This document shows, one piece after another, positions 26,200 through 39,400 of a stretch of DNA of 64,000 bases. The notes below the pieces were generated by a model. It did no database searches. It worked only from the letters and a program-made list of their open reading frames with translations, and was not told where the DNA came from. A program made the translations under genes and the position numbers. Position 1 is the stretch's first letter. Every line of letters starts with the position of its first letter. Origin of the DNA: Escallonia rubra (Eukaryota; Streptophyta; Magnoliopsida; Escalloniales; Escalloniaceae); contig JAVXUO010003054.1 in assembly GCA_033065855.1 (NCBI GenBank), positions 147,899-211,898 of the forward strand, given 5' to 3'.

Positions 26200-26373
26200 C
26201 GAGTTGTGGTCTCGGGGAACGGGGTATCGGGGATGGGGGAACGGCGTCTCGGGAACGGGGTGGTGCGATTCCTGAAAACCAAAAAAATATATATATATAT
26301 ATATATATTTTATTTTTTTTCAGAAGTGAGGGGGTGCTTCAGGCCCCCTTGCCACAACATAGGTTCGCCCCTG
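25332..26373. mobile_element. hAT-like non-autonomous element with GC-rich core
   Basis: A perfect 8-bp duplication CTTGGGAC flanks it (25324-25331 and 26374-26381). Termini are CCGGGGCGGAA and the complement CAGGGGCGAAC, an imperfect short inverted repeat of a common plant family. Three copies of ATAGAATCACTGAAATT-like text lie near the left end (25417-25515). The core (25850-26270) is GC-rich, unlike the AT-rich ends, and holds a duplicated GGCACTCCGTCAAGCAGATC (25908 and 25957) and many AGATCTGGTCG phrases. A GA run (26166-26196) and a TA run (26287-26309) follow. No transposase seen. The core could be captured host sequence. Confidence 0.82.
26166..26196. repeat. (GA)n microsatellite
   Basis: Uninterrupted GA dinucleotides inside the hAT-like element. 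Confidence 0.95.
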
Positions 26374-26590
26374 CTTGGGACACATAGTTGACAAACCACA
26401 AAACAGACAGTTGTGCCTTGATTGAGAGATTAATATGCAGTTGCTGAGAGAAAGAAGGTAGGCCAAACAAGACTGGGATGATATAAATGTATATTGCATT
26501 GTATAGACCTGCGATACTAAACATGTAAAGTGTAAAGATTTGTGGATATATGGAATAAAGGACTTTCATCAACAAAAAGAAAAAAAAGAT

Positions 26591-27004
26591 TTTTTGAGAC
26601 GTGCCATTCTTTAACATTCAGACCTTGATAAATGAGTAAACCTAAAATTTCTCCCAAGATTGCTTTGCATTGTTTTCTATGTTATTATTTTAATCTCCTA
26701 CTTGATTTGACATTTTACGTACTTTAGCAATTTAACAATACTTGTGACTTTGTTTAGAGGGTACTCAGTCACCATCTATCTAAGACAAGATTTTAAGAAA
26801 TTTATGCATTCACTTCACCCTATTTTACATATGTTGTATCTCATTTGGTGACAAAATGAATTTGCTCCAAAATTAACATCATTACCTACAGATGACAAAC
26901 ATATGTAATTTGTTTTTTAAGAATCAGAATTATAATTTATATGGCCCGTTAAAATGGAGATTCGAACTCAGGACCTTGATGTTATTTCTTACTTGGGTTA
27001 CATA
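26591..27004. other. AT-rich intergenic sequence
   Basis: Nothing recognised. Confidence 0.5.
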
Positions 27005-27502
27005 TCTATAATATATACTACTTATAATGAGAACACATTTTTAATATTTGGTGTAACACCCTTTTGGTGTTACACTAAAAGTGATTCTGGTGACGACACG
27101 TGTCCAAAATGAGGGCATAATCGTAAAACACATTTTTTGTGTTACATAACTACCCACCTATAATGGTGACAAGTGGCATTTCAAGAAATTTTTAAAAAGT
27201 AACACAAAATAAAAAATATTAATTGGTAAGTAACTATCTATAAAATATGTTTAGTTTTCACAAATTAAAATTCATCATAAAATATAGCTAAAAAAAATTA
27301 AAGGCTAAGTTCGATACAATAATAATATTTTGCTAACTTATTTTCAGATACATATGCCTAACTTATTTTTTTTGTTATTTAAGATTCATTTTGCTGAATA
27401 TGACAATAAACATGTATACGCGATATTTGATTTTTTTTTTTAACAAAATTTATACTATTAATTTCATTTTTGCACACGCATCGCGTGTGCCACGTTAACT
27501 CG
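27005..27502 (+). mobile_element. Helitron-like non-autonomous element
   Basis: It begins TCTATAATATATACTACTTA after an A and ends CTCG before a T, fitting insertion between A and T. About ten bases before the end is a hairpin, CACACGC-atc-GCGTGTG. Plant Helitrons typically start TCTATATATA and end in a hairpin followed by CTRR. Here the last bases are degenerate (CTCG instead of CTRG). An internal perfect inverted repeat GTGTAACACC...GGTGTTACAC lies at 27052-27076. No Rep/helicase coding region. Confidence 0.45.
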
Positions 27503-29149
27503 TATATATAATAGAATTCGATTGCTCACTTCTTCTCCAACCCTCAAATACTTTTTTGTAAGAGTTTTTGTATATTTTTTAAATATAACTAATTAAGTGT
27601 TAAGATTCAGTTGGCCAGAAGAGAATCTAGCTAAAATTTCCAACCGTCCCACTTCCTAAACTGTAGCCACGACTAGGGAGCCACTTCTTAAACCTTAGCC
27701 ATGACTTGGGAAGTTGGGAGCATAAGTTCCTTCATGCCCATGATACATGCTCATAAACAACAATCTATGATGAAGGTTATAAAAGTAAAAACAAAGAATA
27801 GAAACTTCATTTGATAGTTCTCTTCTTTGAAACAACTTTTAACTCATTTATTCCTCATTCAAGTATTCTGTAAAAAAAAGTGAACGGCCAAATAAATTGT
27901 CCATATATCTCTATTCTTCTCTATTATGATAAATCAGGTACGTCATTGAAATTTTATTGGACAATAAAATGCATCTGAAAATTGAGTTTTATCTTTATCG
28001 TATTCTATATCTATGCTTTTTTTTTCTTCATTTTTTTTTTGTTTTAGAATTCAACTATGTCTTCTCTGTTTAGTAACATATGGAAGCCAAATGATAAAGT
28101 GACATAAGAATCGCAACTGCGTTTGATTCGAAACTCTAGACGCACTTTTTGTTTCAAGATTTTTTCACCATGACACACATATGCATGGATTTTTTTACGG
28201 CAGTTATGTTATTTTGACATAGCAAACTTTGAGAGTGGGATGACGAAAATATAGTTTGGTTACTTCTAGTTTTAACGTATCATTCTACTCCAAATTAGGT
28301 AGATAGTTATCATTTTCTGTGTTGCCTAACCTGACAAGAAAACTGATTAGAATTTTCTTTATCAAACATCAAAGAATTGTTGAAATATTCTTCACAAAAT
28401 TTTAGAGATGTTAGCCATAATAATAAATATAAAATGGTTTGGTACATGTTCAATCACACCTTCTATAGACAGATAGCAATTGGAAGTGATGACACTTAAA
28501 GTATTACAGAGTATGATTGAATGGGTAGCGATGCTTGAAGATATGATGTTCTGCGTGGATGTAAATGACTTCCACAAAAATACCATTCTGCAACATTTGG
28601 ACATAAACTTAGATACGAGATCGATACTACTTTATAATGACAAGTTATAAGTGTCCTTTTGAGATTTACATTTATTCAGATATTTTTCAAATATGAACAT
28701 TGGCAGGGAGTCAACCTTTTCCTAAACAATTCCTTTTCTTTTACCGGTCGATGTTTCTTAGCTTTTAATAATGTTCATGTAAGATAGATTTGATATGTTT
28801 CAGTTACCAACTTGGAAGGCATCATCCAAAATATGAAGAAGGTCAAACTTAGCGGCAAGGAGATGGACGTTGCAGATAAACTAAAAGCTCATTCAAATTG
28901 CATTATTTGTTTGTAATCCGTTGTTGTCACAACTAGGGCTTTAGGCGTTTCTCGCTTCGGTAACTTTCAAATTTGATATTTGATTCAGTTTTTTTAAGGT
29001 TACTTTTATTTTTGTCTCCTAATTTTTGAAAAGTGTCTATTATAAGTGTCGCTAAAACTAGAGTCCAAATGACTAGAAGGCGAGAGTAAATATCAACTTT
29101 CATCTCTATAATTATTTTCTCAGGGGGTACAACTAAGCGTATGAGGGGG

Positions 29150-29208
<59 letters not shown>

Positions 29209-30383
29209 AAAGTGGAACTAACGCCTTGTAAGTTAAATTTGTAGCATGAGAAAATGATTTATGAAAAAACGAAACTAGAAAGGTAATTTCGTTCTACTTT
29301 TCTTTCACAATCTGTCAAGAAAAACTGATTGATGTGTATACCCGAAGTCAATGTCGATAATGACCCTAACTTGCAAATATTTTTTCTTTTGTAACATTTT
29401 TAAATTGAAGAAGCTATACTTTATGCTTGTCATTCACAGTAACTAGCGACATATATTCGATTGAATACAATTAAGGAGTGGGGGTAGGAGGAGACAATAT
29501 AACCAATGTGAATTTAGTCATTAATTTGCTAGAAGTAACGAGATTGTATTTGAAAGTTTTCATGCATAGTACATGATTTCAACTAATTTATTAATATTTG
29601 AATTTGAAAACCTTCGGACACAAGATTCCAACTAAAAATATTTATCGACATTACATTTTCTGCAAAATATATTTTATTATGAATGATTTCCCCCCCAAAA
29701 TGACCCTTTGGAGTTCAAGTTTTCACTCTTTAGATGGAAAAATGATGAATTAGGTTCCACACTACGGGGCGTACGTGGTTTTGGGGGTAAGGTTGCGGGT
29801 GTATTAGGTTCTTTTGCTAAATAGGTTACTCTAAGCTATTTGTTCAGACATTGATATAGTACTTTTTGTTTTTACACTAAGGAAAATTAGATAAATAACG
29901 TGGATATATAGCATCAATTTTTGCCATACTACAGCACAGACTAATAAAATGGAAGCTTTACGGATTTCACAATCCCAAAATAAATGACGTAACAAGAAGC
30001 ACTAAAGCACTATACTATATAGTGCGGAACTTAGAGGCCACAAACATTAATTTACTAAGTGTGAAGCTAAAAGTAAGGTAGACCTTTGCATGTGGACTTC
30101 TACAACCATGTAGCGTAGCTCTTAATAAACAAAACTTAAAAAATATAAGAATGTTAAAAAACGGTGAAAGTTATGTTAGATTACGCATATTAGATTGAAG
30201 ATCATATCTGCGCTTCTCACTTAAAACTTTTTTTTTTGTTGCTAAATTATTGGTCACCTAAAATTTCACAATTTTGTATTTTTCACATTGACAGAGCATT
30301 AGGGCTTTGTAATATGTGGATTTTTTTTTCTCAAACATGGATTTAAAGATTACGCGACGGTGCATAACATAGAATTTTAGCTA
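27503..30383. other. AT-rich intergenic sequence
   Basis: No gene recognised on either strand. A short plus-strand stretch near 28800-28915 (TNLEGIIQNMKKVKLS) looks coding-like but has no recognisable family or continuation. A compound microsatellite lies at 29149-29204. Confidence 0.5.
29149..29204. repeat. (CA)n(TA)n compound microsatellite
   Basis: About 11 CA units run straight into about 17 TA units, a likely length-polymorphic site. Confidence 0.95.
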
Positions 30384-30580
30384 GTATATATAATTGTAAT
30401 TGTGGGACAAGCAACACTGGGTTTTCCGTGGCACTTCAAATTGCATTAGCAACAAACAATTGAAATCTTTTGCGTTTAAAATTTTAACAACAACAACAAC
30501 AATAATAATAATAATATATGCTGGTGACGCTGTTGTGGTGACAGAGAGGAAGAGTCCGAAGTCCCCAAAGAGGGAGAGAA
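30384..30580 (+). promoter_or_regulatory. Core promoter and 5' UTR of the hydrolase gene
   Basis: TATATATAATTG at 30384 is a plausible TATA box about 200 bases before the ATG. A CAACAACAA and AATAATAAT run (30487-30515) lies in the probable leader, and the region before the ATG is purine-rich. The exact start site is not visible. Confidence 0.4.
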
Positions 30581-33500
30581 ATGCGAAGCCTCATCTCGGC
30601 ATTACTGCGCAGGCGTTGTGTTCGCTTCACCACCCAACAATGCAGAAGAAGCCTTTCTTCTCACTCAAAGCATGCCCTCGTCGATGATCCCAACAGCGTA
30701 GTAAGTGCTCGCATACCCCCTGAAACTCCCCTCTTTCTAGATAAACTAACACACGCTCCAAATTGGGTTCTTTTTTGTGCAGGTGCTCGTTGAAGGCAAA
30801 GCTTGCTCCAGAACTGCAGTTCTCAACAGACCCTCTGTTCTCAATGCCCTCAACACCTCCATTGTACGTTTCTTTTGGCTCAGTCAATGTCTCCCGAAAT
30901 CTTATTGAATGGGGCTCGATATATATTTTTTTAAAATTTCAGTCAGCTGGGTCTGTGTTTATATAATTAGAGCATAATTAAAAACAAACTGTGTCTGCTC
31001 TTATATTGAGGGTTTTATATTAATTAGAATAAAAAGATCTGGGTTCGTTTGTTCTGACTTTTTCCCCCGAAACAAGATTGTGGGGGTTTAATTATTTTAC
31101 TGGTCTTCTTCAGGGGGTTAGGTTAACAGAGCTCTATAAGAGTTGGGAAGATGACCCTAATATTGGTTTTGTGGCGTTAAAGGTAGTTTTCTGTTCTAGT
31201 CACAGCTTTTTCACCTCTGTGCCTTTTTTCTTCGTTTTTGTTTTGATTATTTACGCGTTTTTGGTTTACTGCTTTCTTATGTCAATGTTTTGAATATTTT
31301 GAAGGGCAGTGGCAGAGCATTTTCTGCGGGCGGTGATGTTGTTGCTATCTATAATTTGATAAAAGAAGGTACATACTTAAGAGAATGATTACCTAAATAC
31401 GTATGTAATAGGTGGTAAAACACGCTAGTGCTTTGTTTAAGTGGACTGCATAGCAAAATTATTCAAAACTAGGTTGTGTTCTTACAACTGGTTGTTTGTT
31501 TGAGGGAGTTTAAAATACCTGCTGGCGAGTGACGTTGGATTACCAGATCATGTTGTTTGTTTGCTGTAGATGACTACAGTTGATGGTACAACATGGTTTT
31601 ATTGTCTGTTCTTACAACTGGTTGTTGGTTTGAGGGAATTTAGCTTTTCAAGTAAAGGCGAAGTATTATGTCATGGTTATATTAGATAATGTTGTTTGTC
31701 CTTTGTTACATTATTGGTGGAACAAGGCGGAGGCAAGCTATATGGATCTCAATTTGTTGGACCTCGGGATTGAAGCGAGGGAACACCAATTGATGACTTC
31801 GAAATGCAAGAAGAGACTGCCTTCTACTTTGGACAAGTCATTGACAAGACTGAAGATAAGGCTTGAGAGGATATCTCGTGTGATGAGTGAAATAGAAGTG
31901 CAGTTGAGTTACAGATACTTGAGAAAATGATAGACTTGTAAGCGGAAATTCTTGGTGAAAACAACAAGACTTTCCCCTTCTCTCTTTCTCTTTCTGATGC
32001 TGACAATGCAGAACATGGTGATGATTGGGGGGGTGGGTGGGTGCATAAATCTGGAGACAATGATGGCTACTTGATAGATTCAACCAACAAAACGGGGTGG
32101 AAGCCAAAATCTGAAAGTGGATCTGAAGTGAACAAAAGGCAATTGATGATGAAGACGAATATATGTTGGGTTTTTAGAGTGTCACCTTATTTAAATTTAA
32201 AGCACTTTGTCAGAGCTTGGTACATTTGGTCCTTTGTGATATTGCAAGTGTACTTTCAAGATCTTTCAATGGAAAACAACAAATGTTGAGGAGTCGAAGT
32301 TACCAGTTAATTTCTTTCTTTTCTTTTTGAGGTTTGTCTAAACCTGGAACGGTGTCCCGCAATTTCATTTTTTCAGTCAATTCCCTTACTGGCAAGGAGC
32401 ATTCAGCACCTGCTTATATACATTCCTTTTTCTGTTTGATGCCATCATCAGGGGTGGACATATCAAGGCACCAGTGGGTGCTCATGGACCCAATAGATTC
32501 TAGAAAATCTGAGAGTTTGTGACACGGACCATCAGATTTCATTTTTGTACAAGATGCACTCACTGGCCAAAGAAGAAAAATGCGGAAATGGTACTTTTTT
32601 TGTGTATCACTTCTCCCAACATGTCTATACTACTCTAATCCCCCTCTTTCTTCAGTCTTCCCTCCAAACTGTCCAACACCCTCTGGTTCTTCAACCACCG
32701 TCTCCCTTTCTCTTTTTTCCGCAATCTTGATGACAAATTGCAATTCTTTATGTTTTTGGCAAAATTATTGTCATATCTTGCTTAATATCTTTTCTTTTAG
32801 GTCTTTTTGTTGTTTTCTCGTACCTTTTTCTGTTTTACATTTTTTATGATGCAGGGTTAGGAGTGAATGTTGCCAGGTTCTCTCAGCTACTTTTCTTGGA
32901 ATAGTACTACTAAAGAAAGCTTTGCTCCTTTATTGTCATGTAGGTATAGAAGGACAATTCACCAATAAATATGAAGCACACATGCTTAGATATGTAGGAC
33001 GTGAATCAGGTTTCTATTGAATCATTAACGTATAGCTTGAATGAGAGATAGATGTAAAAAGAATTGGACTTACTCAGGAAAGCTTCTGGCTCCGGCATAG
33101 GCCATCATACCTGTCACTTGTTTTCTTGTTGCTATTGACTTGATACGTTTGTCTTCCTTTTATGTGAATGGTGTCAAACTTCTATGTCAAAACATCTAAC
33201 TATTTAATGTGTTCTGTTACTTGACAGTGTTATCATAATTTTGTGGTTTTACTTCATTGAGTGAATTATAACTTATAATATCTTGTAACCTCCTATTCAC
33301 CCTGTGCAGGTAAACTTGAAGGCTGCAAAGAATTCTTCAGGACGTTATACAGTTTTATATACCTCCTAGGTACATATTTGAAGCCACATGTGAGTATTAA
33401 ATACTGTGAAAGCTTAAGAATTGAGATGCTCTTTTACTGCTGAGCTTGGCATGCTTGACACAACGTTCATATTCACTAATATGATATAATCTCAATTCTA

Positions 33501-36458
33501 TAGAAGATACTCATTTTACCTATGCTACTTGTTAGGCAGATATTAAAGGTCGGTAGTTGGTTCACATTACATTAATATTTGGGGGGCTTGTTATAGAAGT
33601 CGCTAACAAAAAGTTATCATATCTCGGTACAAAAATTAAAATTGTAGGAACTATGGGGACAATTGAGTAATACAATTGCTACAACTTTTGCTTTCTTTTT
33701 AGTGTTGAGTCCATTGCGTCCTTTCAAGGTGAGACTCCAAGAAGGCCTTAGTAAGACACTAAGGTTTTAGTAGCCGTTGTTATTCTCTTCTCTTATTTTG
33801 TTTGACATTCTAAACACCAACAATACTTATGTTGGGGTAGGTATGCTCGCAGCATCCTGAACAGCCCAAAAAATATGTCCCCTTCTCAATCTACATTCTA
33901 AGACATAGCGCAGCATACCCGCGCAAAACATTGAATACCCCTTCCAAGGCACCGTTCTGCATCAACTTTGGCGCCAGATATGGGCGTTCATGGTAGCAAC
34001 TTTTTGCAATTACGGAGTGGTAATATTTGCAATTTCAGCAGCCACGTTGTAAGTTCTTTGGTAGAAGAAATTTCTACTATTTGAAGCTTAATCCAGAGGC
34101 ATGTAGAAGAATTCCGAACATCAATCCTGATTGGTGATATACTGAAGCTATTGGAGAGAGTTCGCGATAAAAGGAATAGTGAGGCTGATTCTGAAGTTGA
34201 TGATGATGCATGTACTGTTACAAGGTGATGAAAAAATGAGCTTGAAGGCTGATGTAATGTCATGGAGGATTGAGTCAGCATGAAAACTTTGAGATGCCTG
34301 ATGATGATTTGACCAAAAAGGTATATCTTGAAGTTGCTGAATTTTTTAGAAAACTAAATCCAACAGCCTTCCTTGACTCGCTTATTTCCTGGTTAGCACG
34401 GACACAGACACCTACCAAGGACACCGAATACTGCAATTTCTGTAGAACCAAATTTTGAACAGCGCTGAATATTTATATATGTATACAAATAGACATATAT
34501 GATGGCTCCCATTTTCCCAACCCATCTTGTAGCGTTCACCTCTGCCACGTGGACAGTCCAGGATGCCTTTCTTCCAAAACGTTCAAAGCTATTACGCCAG
34601 ATAATCTGGTGCACCGTTAACTTGACCAAAATGCCTATGTACTCTTGCTTTGTCCACCTCTCTTTCCACTTTCTGTTTCTCTCTATGTATAGTTACATGT
34701 ATGTGTATATATGTATATATGGGATTCCTTCCCCACCCAAGGTTGGGATGGGCTCCTTTTTTCCGACCATCTTGGATCATCCACCTTTGCCCCCAAGAAG
34801 CAGTATGCCAGTTGCCAGATAGTCTGGTGCGTTGTAACTAATGACACAAATGTCCCTCAGGCTCTTCTTTGTGAAATTTGTTGGTACAGTTTAATCACAA
34901 GAATTTAGAATTCTAATCTAAGAGCTCTGATAGTATGGTGCACTGTTTATTTTGGCTAGGATTTAGAATTAGTCTGGCACACTGTTGGAGCTAAAGCTAC
35001 GAAGGAAAAGGCCGAGAGGCATATAAATGGTGAGGTTTGATTTTTTGGATTACTTCCAAAGTGAGAAAGACTCCAACATTCCAGAAAAAGGAGCTGAGAA
35101 CTACTCTCTTGAACTTCAAAATAAACCGCAACACCAGATTTAATCAACAAAAACAACAGAAAGATTTGTTGCACCATCGAACCCCCATTATCACCAGCAT
35201 CGAATCCCACATTTTCCACCACATTTTCATTTTCAATACAACCAAAGCAATCCCTAAATAAATTACATACGAATAATCCATCAATAATCCATCCCAAATC
35301 ACGTATCCAAAAATAGATAAAAATGAAAAGAATATGGCTTGACATGATCCATCTTGGGTTCTGCTTCTACAACACCAAGGTGTCTTCCTGAACAGCCTAA
35401 AAAGGGAGAAACTTGGTTTATAATTCCCGAATCACATCCCCAAAAATAATAAAACAATAATATGGCTTGACCAACAACTAGGTGTCTTTTTGAACGGCCG
35501 CCCAATGGCCATACATTATCAGCAAGTTTTGGATCGGCGTCGCTCTTTGAGTTTTGATCAGTATTTTGCATTCGATTTATAGTTTAGTGGTGGTGTATGC
35601 GCATGTAGGAATTTTTGTTGCAATCGTAGGGTTTTTGGTTGGTTGGTGGTGATGGCGGCGGAGATGGTTGCATCGGGAAGAACTACAACGATGGTGGGTA
35701 TGGTTGGTGGAGGTTTTCAATTTTTTGGTTAGAGGTGGTTTTTGGTGGGTAGTGTTGGTGACTTAGGTTTTGCTAAAGGACTTTGGCATTGTGCTTAGGA
35801 TAGGTTGTGGGGTTGGTGTGGTCGCTGCAGTGAGGATATTGTGGTGGTGGTAGTGGTGATGGTTATGGTGGTGATTGTGGCACTTGATGGGCTCAGGGGT
35901 GGTGCGGTGGAGGTTGGTCATAGTCTAGTTGGTCGATGGTGGAGTTCTGGCGGTGATGGGATTGGTGGTGGTGAGTGCTTGGGGTCTCGATGTTGGTGGG
36001 TTGAAGGTGGTTGGCAATGGTGTGGGCACGTTGCTGGTTTGCACTTTGCACACATAGAGGGACGGAGGGAGGGGGGACACATAATTCGGCGCAGTGTCCT
36101 TTTTGTTCAATCTTGGGCTTTTGATGAAATGACACAGAATAGTGAAAGAAGGGCATGTTAGGGATGACGTCCTTAAAAAGGTATCTTGGATACGGAGGTG
36201 GACAGTCCATGATGGGTTGAAAAAAGGAGCCCACTTGGGATGGACTCCCTGTATATATTTATAAATGTAGATGGTCCAAGATCCCTTTCTTTCAAGCTAG
36301 TGCGCTAGATAATTTGTTTTCAAACATCCAAAGCTAGTTGCGCCATGTAATTTGGCATAATGTTAACTTTGACCAAAATGCCCATGTACACTTATTTTGT
36401 TTGGTCGTCCTCTCTTTCCACATTTCTGTTGTTCTCTCTTCTCTCCTCTTGTTATTCC

Positions 36459-36489
<31 letters not shown>

Positions 36490-39400
36490 CACGACCGTTC
36501 GATCACGACCACAATTACTAATGACCCACCATCACTTACATAAACACCAACGACATCGCAAATCATCTCCACCAGCAGATCGACGTCAAGACCAGTACCA
36601 CAACAAGCATGATCACCACTGGACCCACTACCACCATATTGACATCACCACTTTCACACCCCTCTGTACTGCCGCGACCACCACATACTCTAGCGCTACG
36701 CTGAAGTGCCCAAACATGATTTCTATCATAACCCGGTTAGAGCCCCTTCGCCTCTTCCCTGGGCTCTTCAAAGGTGGAGATCGACCACCATCAGCCCCAC
36801 CATCACTCCACCTCCACCACAAGATTATCCACAGTCCAACTCCCACCTGCATCTACAGTCCACCTGATCCAGATCACAAATGCCGAACCAAAAGTTAGAT
36901 TTGTCAGGAGAATTCTATATTTTTTTCTTGTTCCTAGAGGTGAATATGCCAATTGGTTCTATGTCGATGCAGCCATTGTCTGTAAATGGTGTTGGCGGAA
37001 TTCGGCGATAGACTCATGTCTGGCGGTTGGTGGGATCTAGAGTGGATGTGGTATTTGTAAGGTTTTATGGGGGTTAGTTGGCTTCCATTGAATAATTTAT
37101 GCTTGGGTTAAAACCCTCTACAGGGTTGAGTTGACTTTGCTGAAGATCTAGAATTTAGATTTCAGATATTAGGGGCTTGATATTTGATTCGACAACTTTG
37201 AGCAAATCTCTAAGGAATAAAAGGAAATAACAAGAACAATTAAAAACGTATTTCTCTGACGACCTCAGAGCTCCATCAGCGTGGAAGACACGTGTACCAG
37301 CGTTTCTGTTGCTTTACGTGGTGCTTGTTACATTTTTGAAAAAGGAAGGAAGAAGGTTATTTTGGTCATTAACAATAGTGTGCAGATAGTCTGGCGCATT
37401 GCCTTTTTGTTTTTAAAGAAGGTATCTGCTGGTAGATGGCTGTAGATGGGTTGTCTTCTTGGGCTTTGTTGTCTGAACCAAAGATCTTGAAGCTGATTCA
37501 AATAAGTTAAAGTGATTGGATGTTATTCGATGCAATATACATGAAGTGCAAAGTTTTCACGGACTGGCTGCATTCTACAGCTGTTATGCCATTTATAACA
37601 GGATGTATAGAATCTTTCATTTGGAAAAGGACGACAAGCAAAGCATTCGAAGAGATCGAGTCCAAGATGATTACCACCCCGTTCTAAACTTATCAGATTT
37701 TGATAAAGTCTTTGAGGTGGCTTGTGACGCATCTCATGTGGGTACCAGGGCTGCTCTTAGCCAATAAGGACATCCTATATCCTACTTCAGCAAGAAACCT
37801 GACGATGTTGAATTTTATGCAGGTGCTAGCCCTTAAGCATTGGCATTATCATCTCATTCATCGACAATATTTAATATATTTAGATCACGAGGCATTTTAA
37901 TTTCCAAAAGCATCTAGGTTCAAGGCGTGGCAGCAATACACCTTCAAACTGTAGCACCGGGCTGGAGTAGAGAATGAAGTGGCTGATACTCTTAGCAGGA
38001 AATCCTCTCTCTTGGTGAACATGTCTGTCACTGCACTTGGCTTTGAGGAGTTTAATCATGGTTATTCTCGTGATGCAAATTTTGGAAGTTTATACTTTTA
38101 TCTCCTTGAAGATACTGCTAGGTACTAAACCAAAATGTAGCCTGGGTAACTTATTGTGTTGTCTTGTTAGTGACCATGTTGCAACTTTGGATGATATTTC
38201 GCCTTGCATTGAACAGTTTATGAATCGCAATACAGGTTCTCCTTTTGAAGTTGCGTATAGGTTGAAGCCTAGGCATTCCATGGATTGGCTTTAACCCTTT
38301 GAGTGGGTGGTGGTTCTTTTGTGCAACATATTCACCATATTCATGAAGAAGTGCATAAGAGGATAGATACTAGCAACAAACAAAACCAACGGGCGGCAGA
38401 TGATGTGCAGAGGAGGCTTTTACAGATTAAAGGAAGGTGATTTGCTCATGGTACAACTACGACCATAAATTAATGCTTTCCTGGCGGCACATACTGGTAT
38501 AGTGAAATGTTGGATGAGATTGCTAATCTACTAGAATAACCGTTCAAACAATCCTATAGTCAACGTGTAAGATTTAACCCTCTATCAAGAAAATCAAGAT
38601 GACGAAGCAGAAAAATCAGAATACCTTCAATTTCAAACTCACTTCAGAAGATTGAGCAAGTTATTAAGGACCAAGTTGTTTCGACATGTCATGGCAAGTA
38701 TTGGTGAAGTGGCCGGAGAAACCACTCTCAGAAAGCACATGGACACTGCAACAGATTTTGAAAAGCTTAATCCCGAGCTATACAAGTTGTGATAAGCTTT
38801 AAAACTCTACATAGTCGAGTTTATTGAGAGAGGGGAGTCGATGGTGCAGAGTTTTTGAGCAACAGGTGTTCTGGTCATCTTAGTATAGTGAAACATTTGG
38901 ATGAGTATGCATTTTACTAAGACTTCTTTCAAAATTTCTGTACTCAAGGTGGAAGATCTAACCCTCTATCAAGGAGATGAAGATGACGAAGCTAGTAGTT
39001 AAAGCATCATAGGAAGTCGATGCTGCAGAGTTTTTGAGCAACAGTTGTTCTGGTCATCTTAGTATAGTGAAACATTTGGGTGAGTATGCATTTTACTAAG
39101 ACTTCTTTCAAAAATTCTATACTCAAGGTGGAAGATCAAAAGTGGGTGGTCTGTGGTTTGATGGCTGTGTTGAAAATCAATGGGTAATGTGCGGAAACAT
39201 GGCAGTTATAATGGTGGGAGTTGGTTTATGCAGAAAGCTGACATGTGAGCCAAGTAAAGTGAGTTGGTACGCTAGAGGAAAATATGAAAATTATATCCTA
39301 ACAAATATCTAGTTTTTCATACGGAAAGACATCTTCTTTTGATAGAATAGTAAACATGAAAGTGAAAGCGGTGAAAACAGTATATTAATGGAGTAGTCTT

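Larger units (their letters stand above)
24540..26590 (+). mobile_element. LINE 3' remnant interrupted by an hAT-like element
   Basis: A 5'-truncated LINE. The polyprotein C-terminus starts near 24560 (NGLNTWLWLDIWSNGES, then AKVADIMEDKICRLPP). It continues through HPSGKFAVNSAWNA to the zinc-binding region CSLCCIEQETSDHLFIRC (about 25010-25065), and then YGIWRERNVRIFE. One TAG at 25142 breaks the frame. The frame stops right at the hAT insertion. Joining across it gives LQSLGT then a stop. The 3' UTR continues to an A-rich tail at about 26573-26590. This confirms the LINE was present first. Confidence 0.85.

Noticed and set aside
25904-26391. Arg-rich open frames of 76-150 codons
   Set aside because: They run through the GC-rich core and the GA and TA microsatellites of the hAT-like element. 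Composition is repeat-driven.
35805-36161. Gly/Val/Trp-rich 118-codon frame
   Set aside because: Product of the GGT-rich block inside the MULE. No protein family resembles it.
36338-36898. 186-codon His/Pro/Ser-rich open frame
   Set aside because: It spans a CT microsatellite and CCA-rich sequence. No domain and no plausible start context; low-complexity chance frame.
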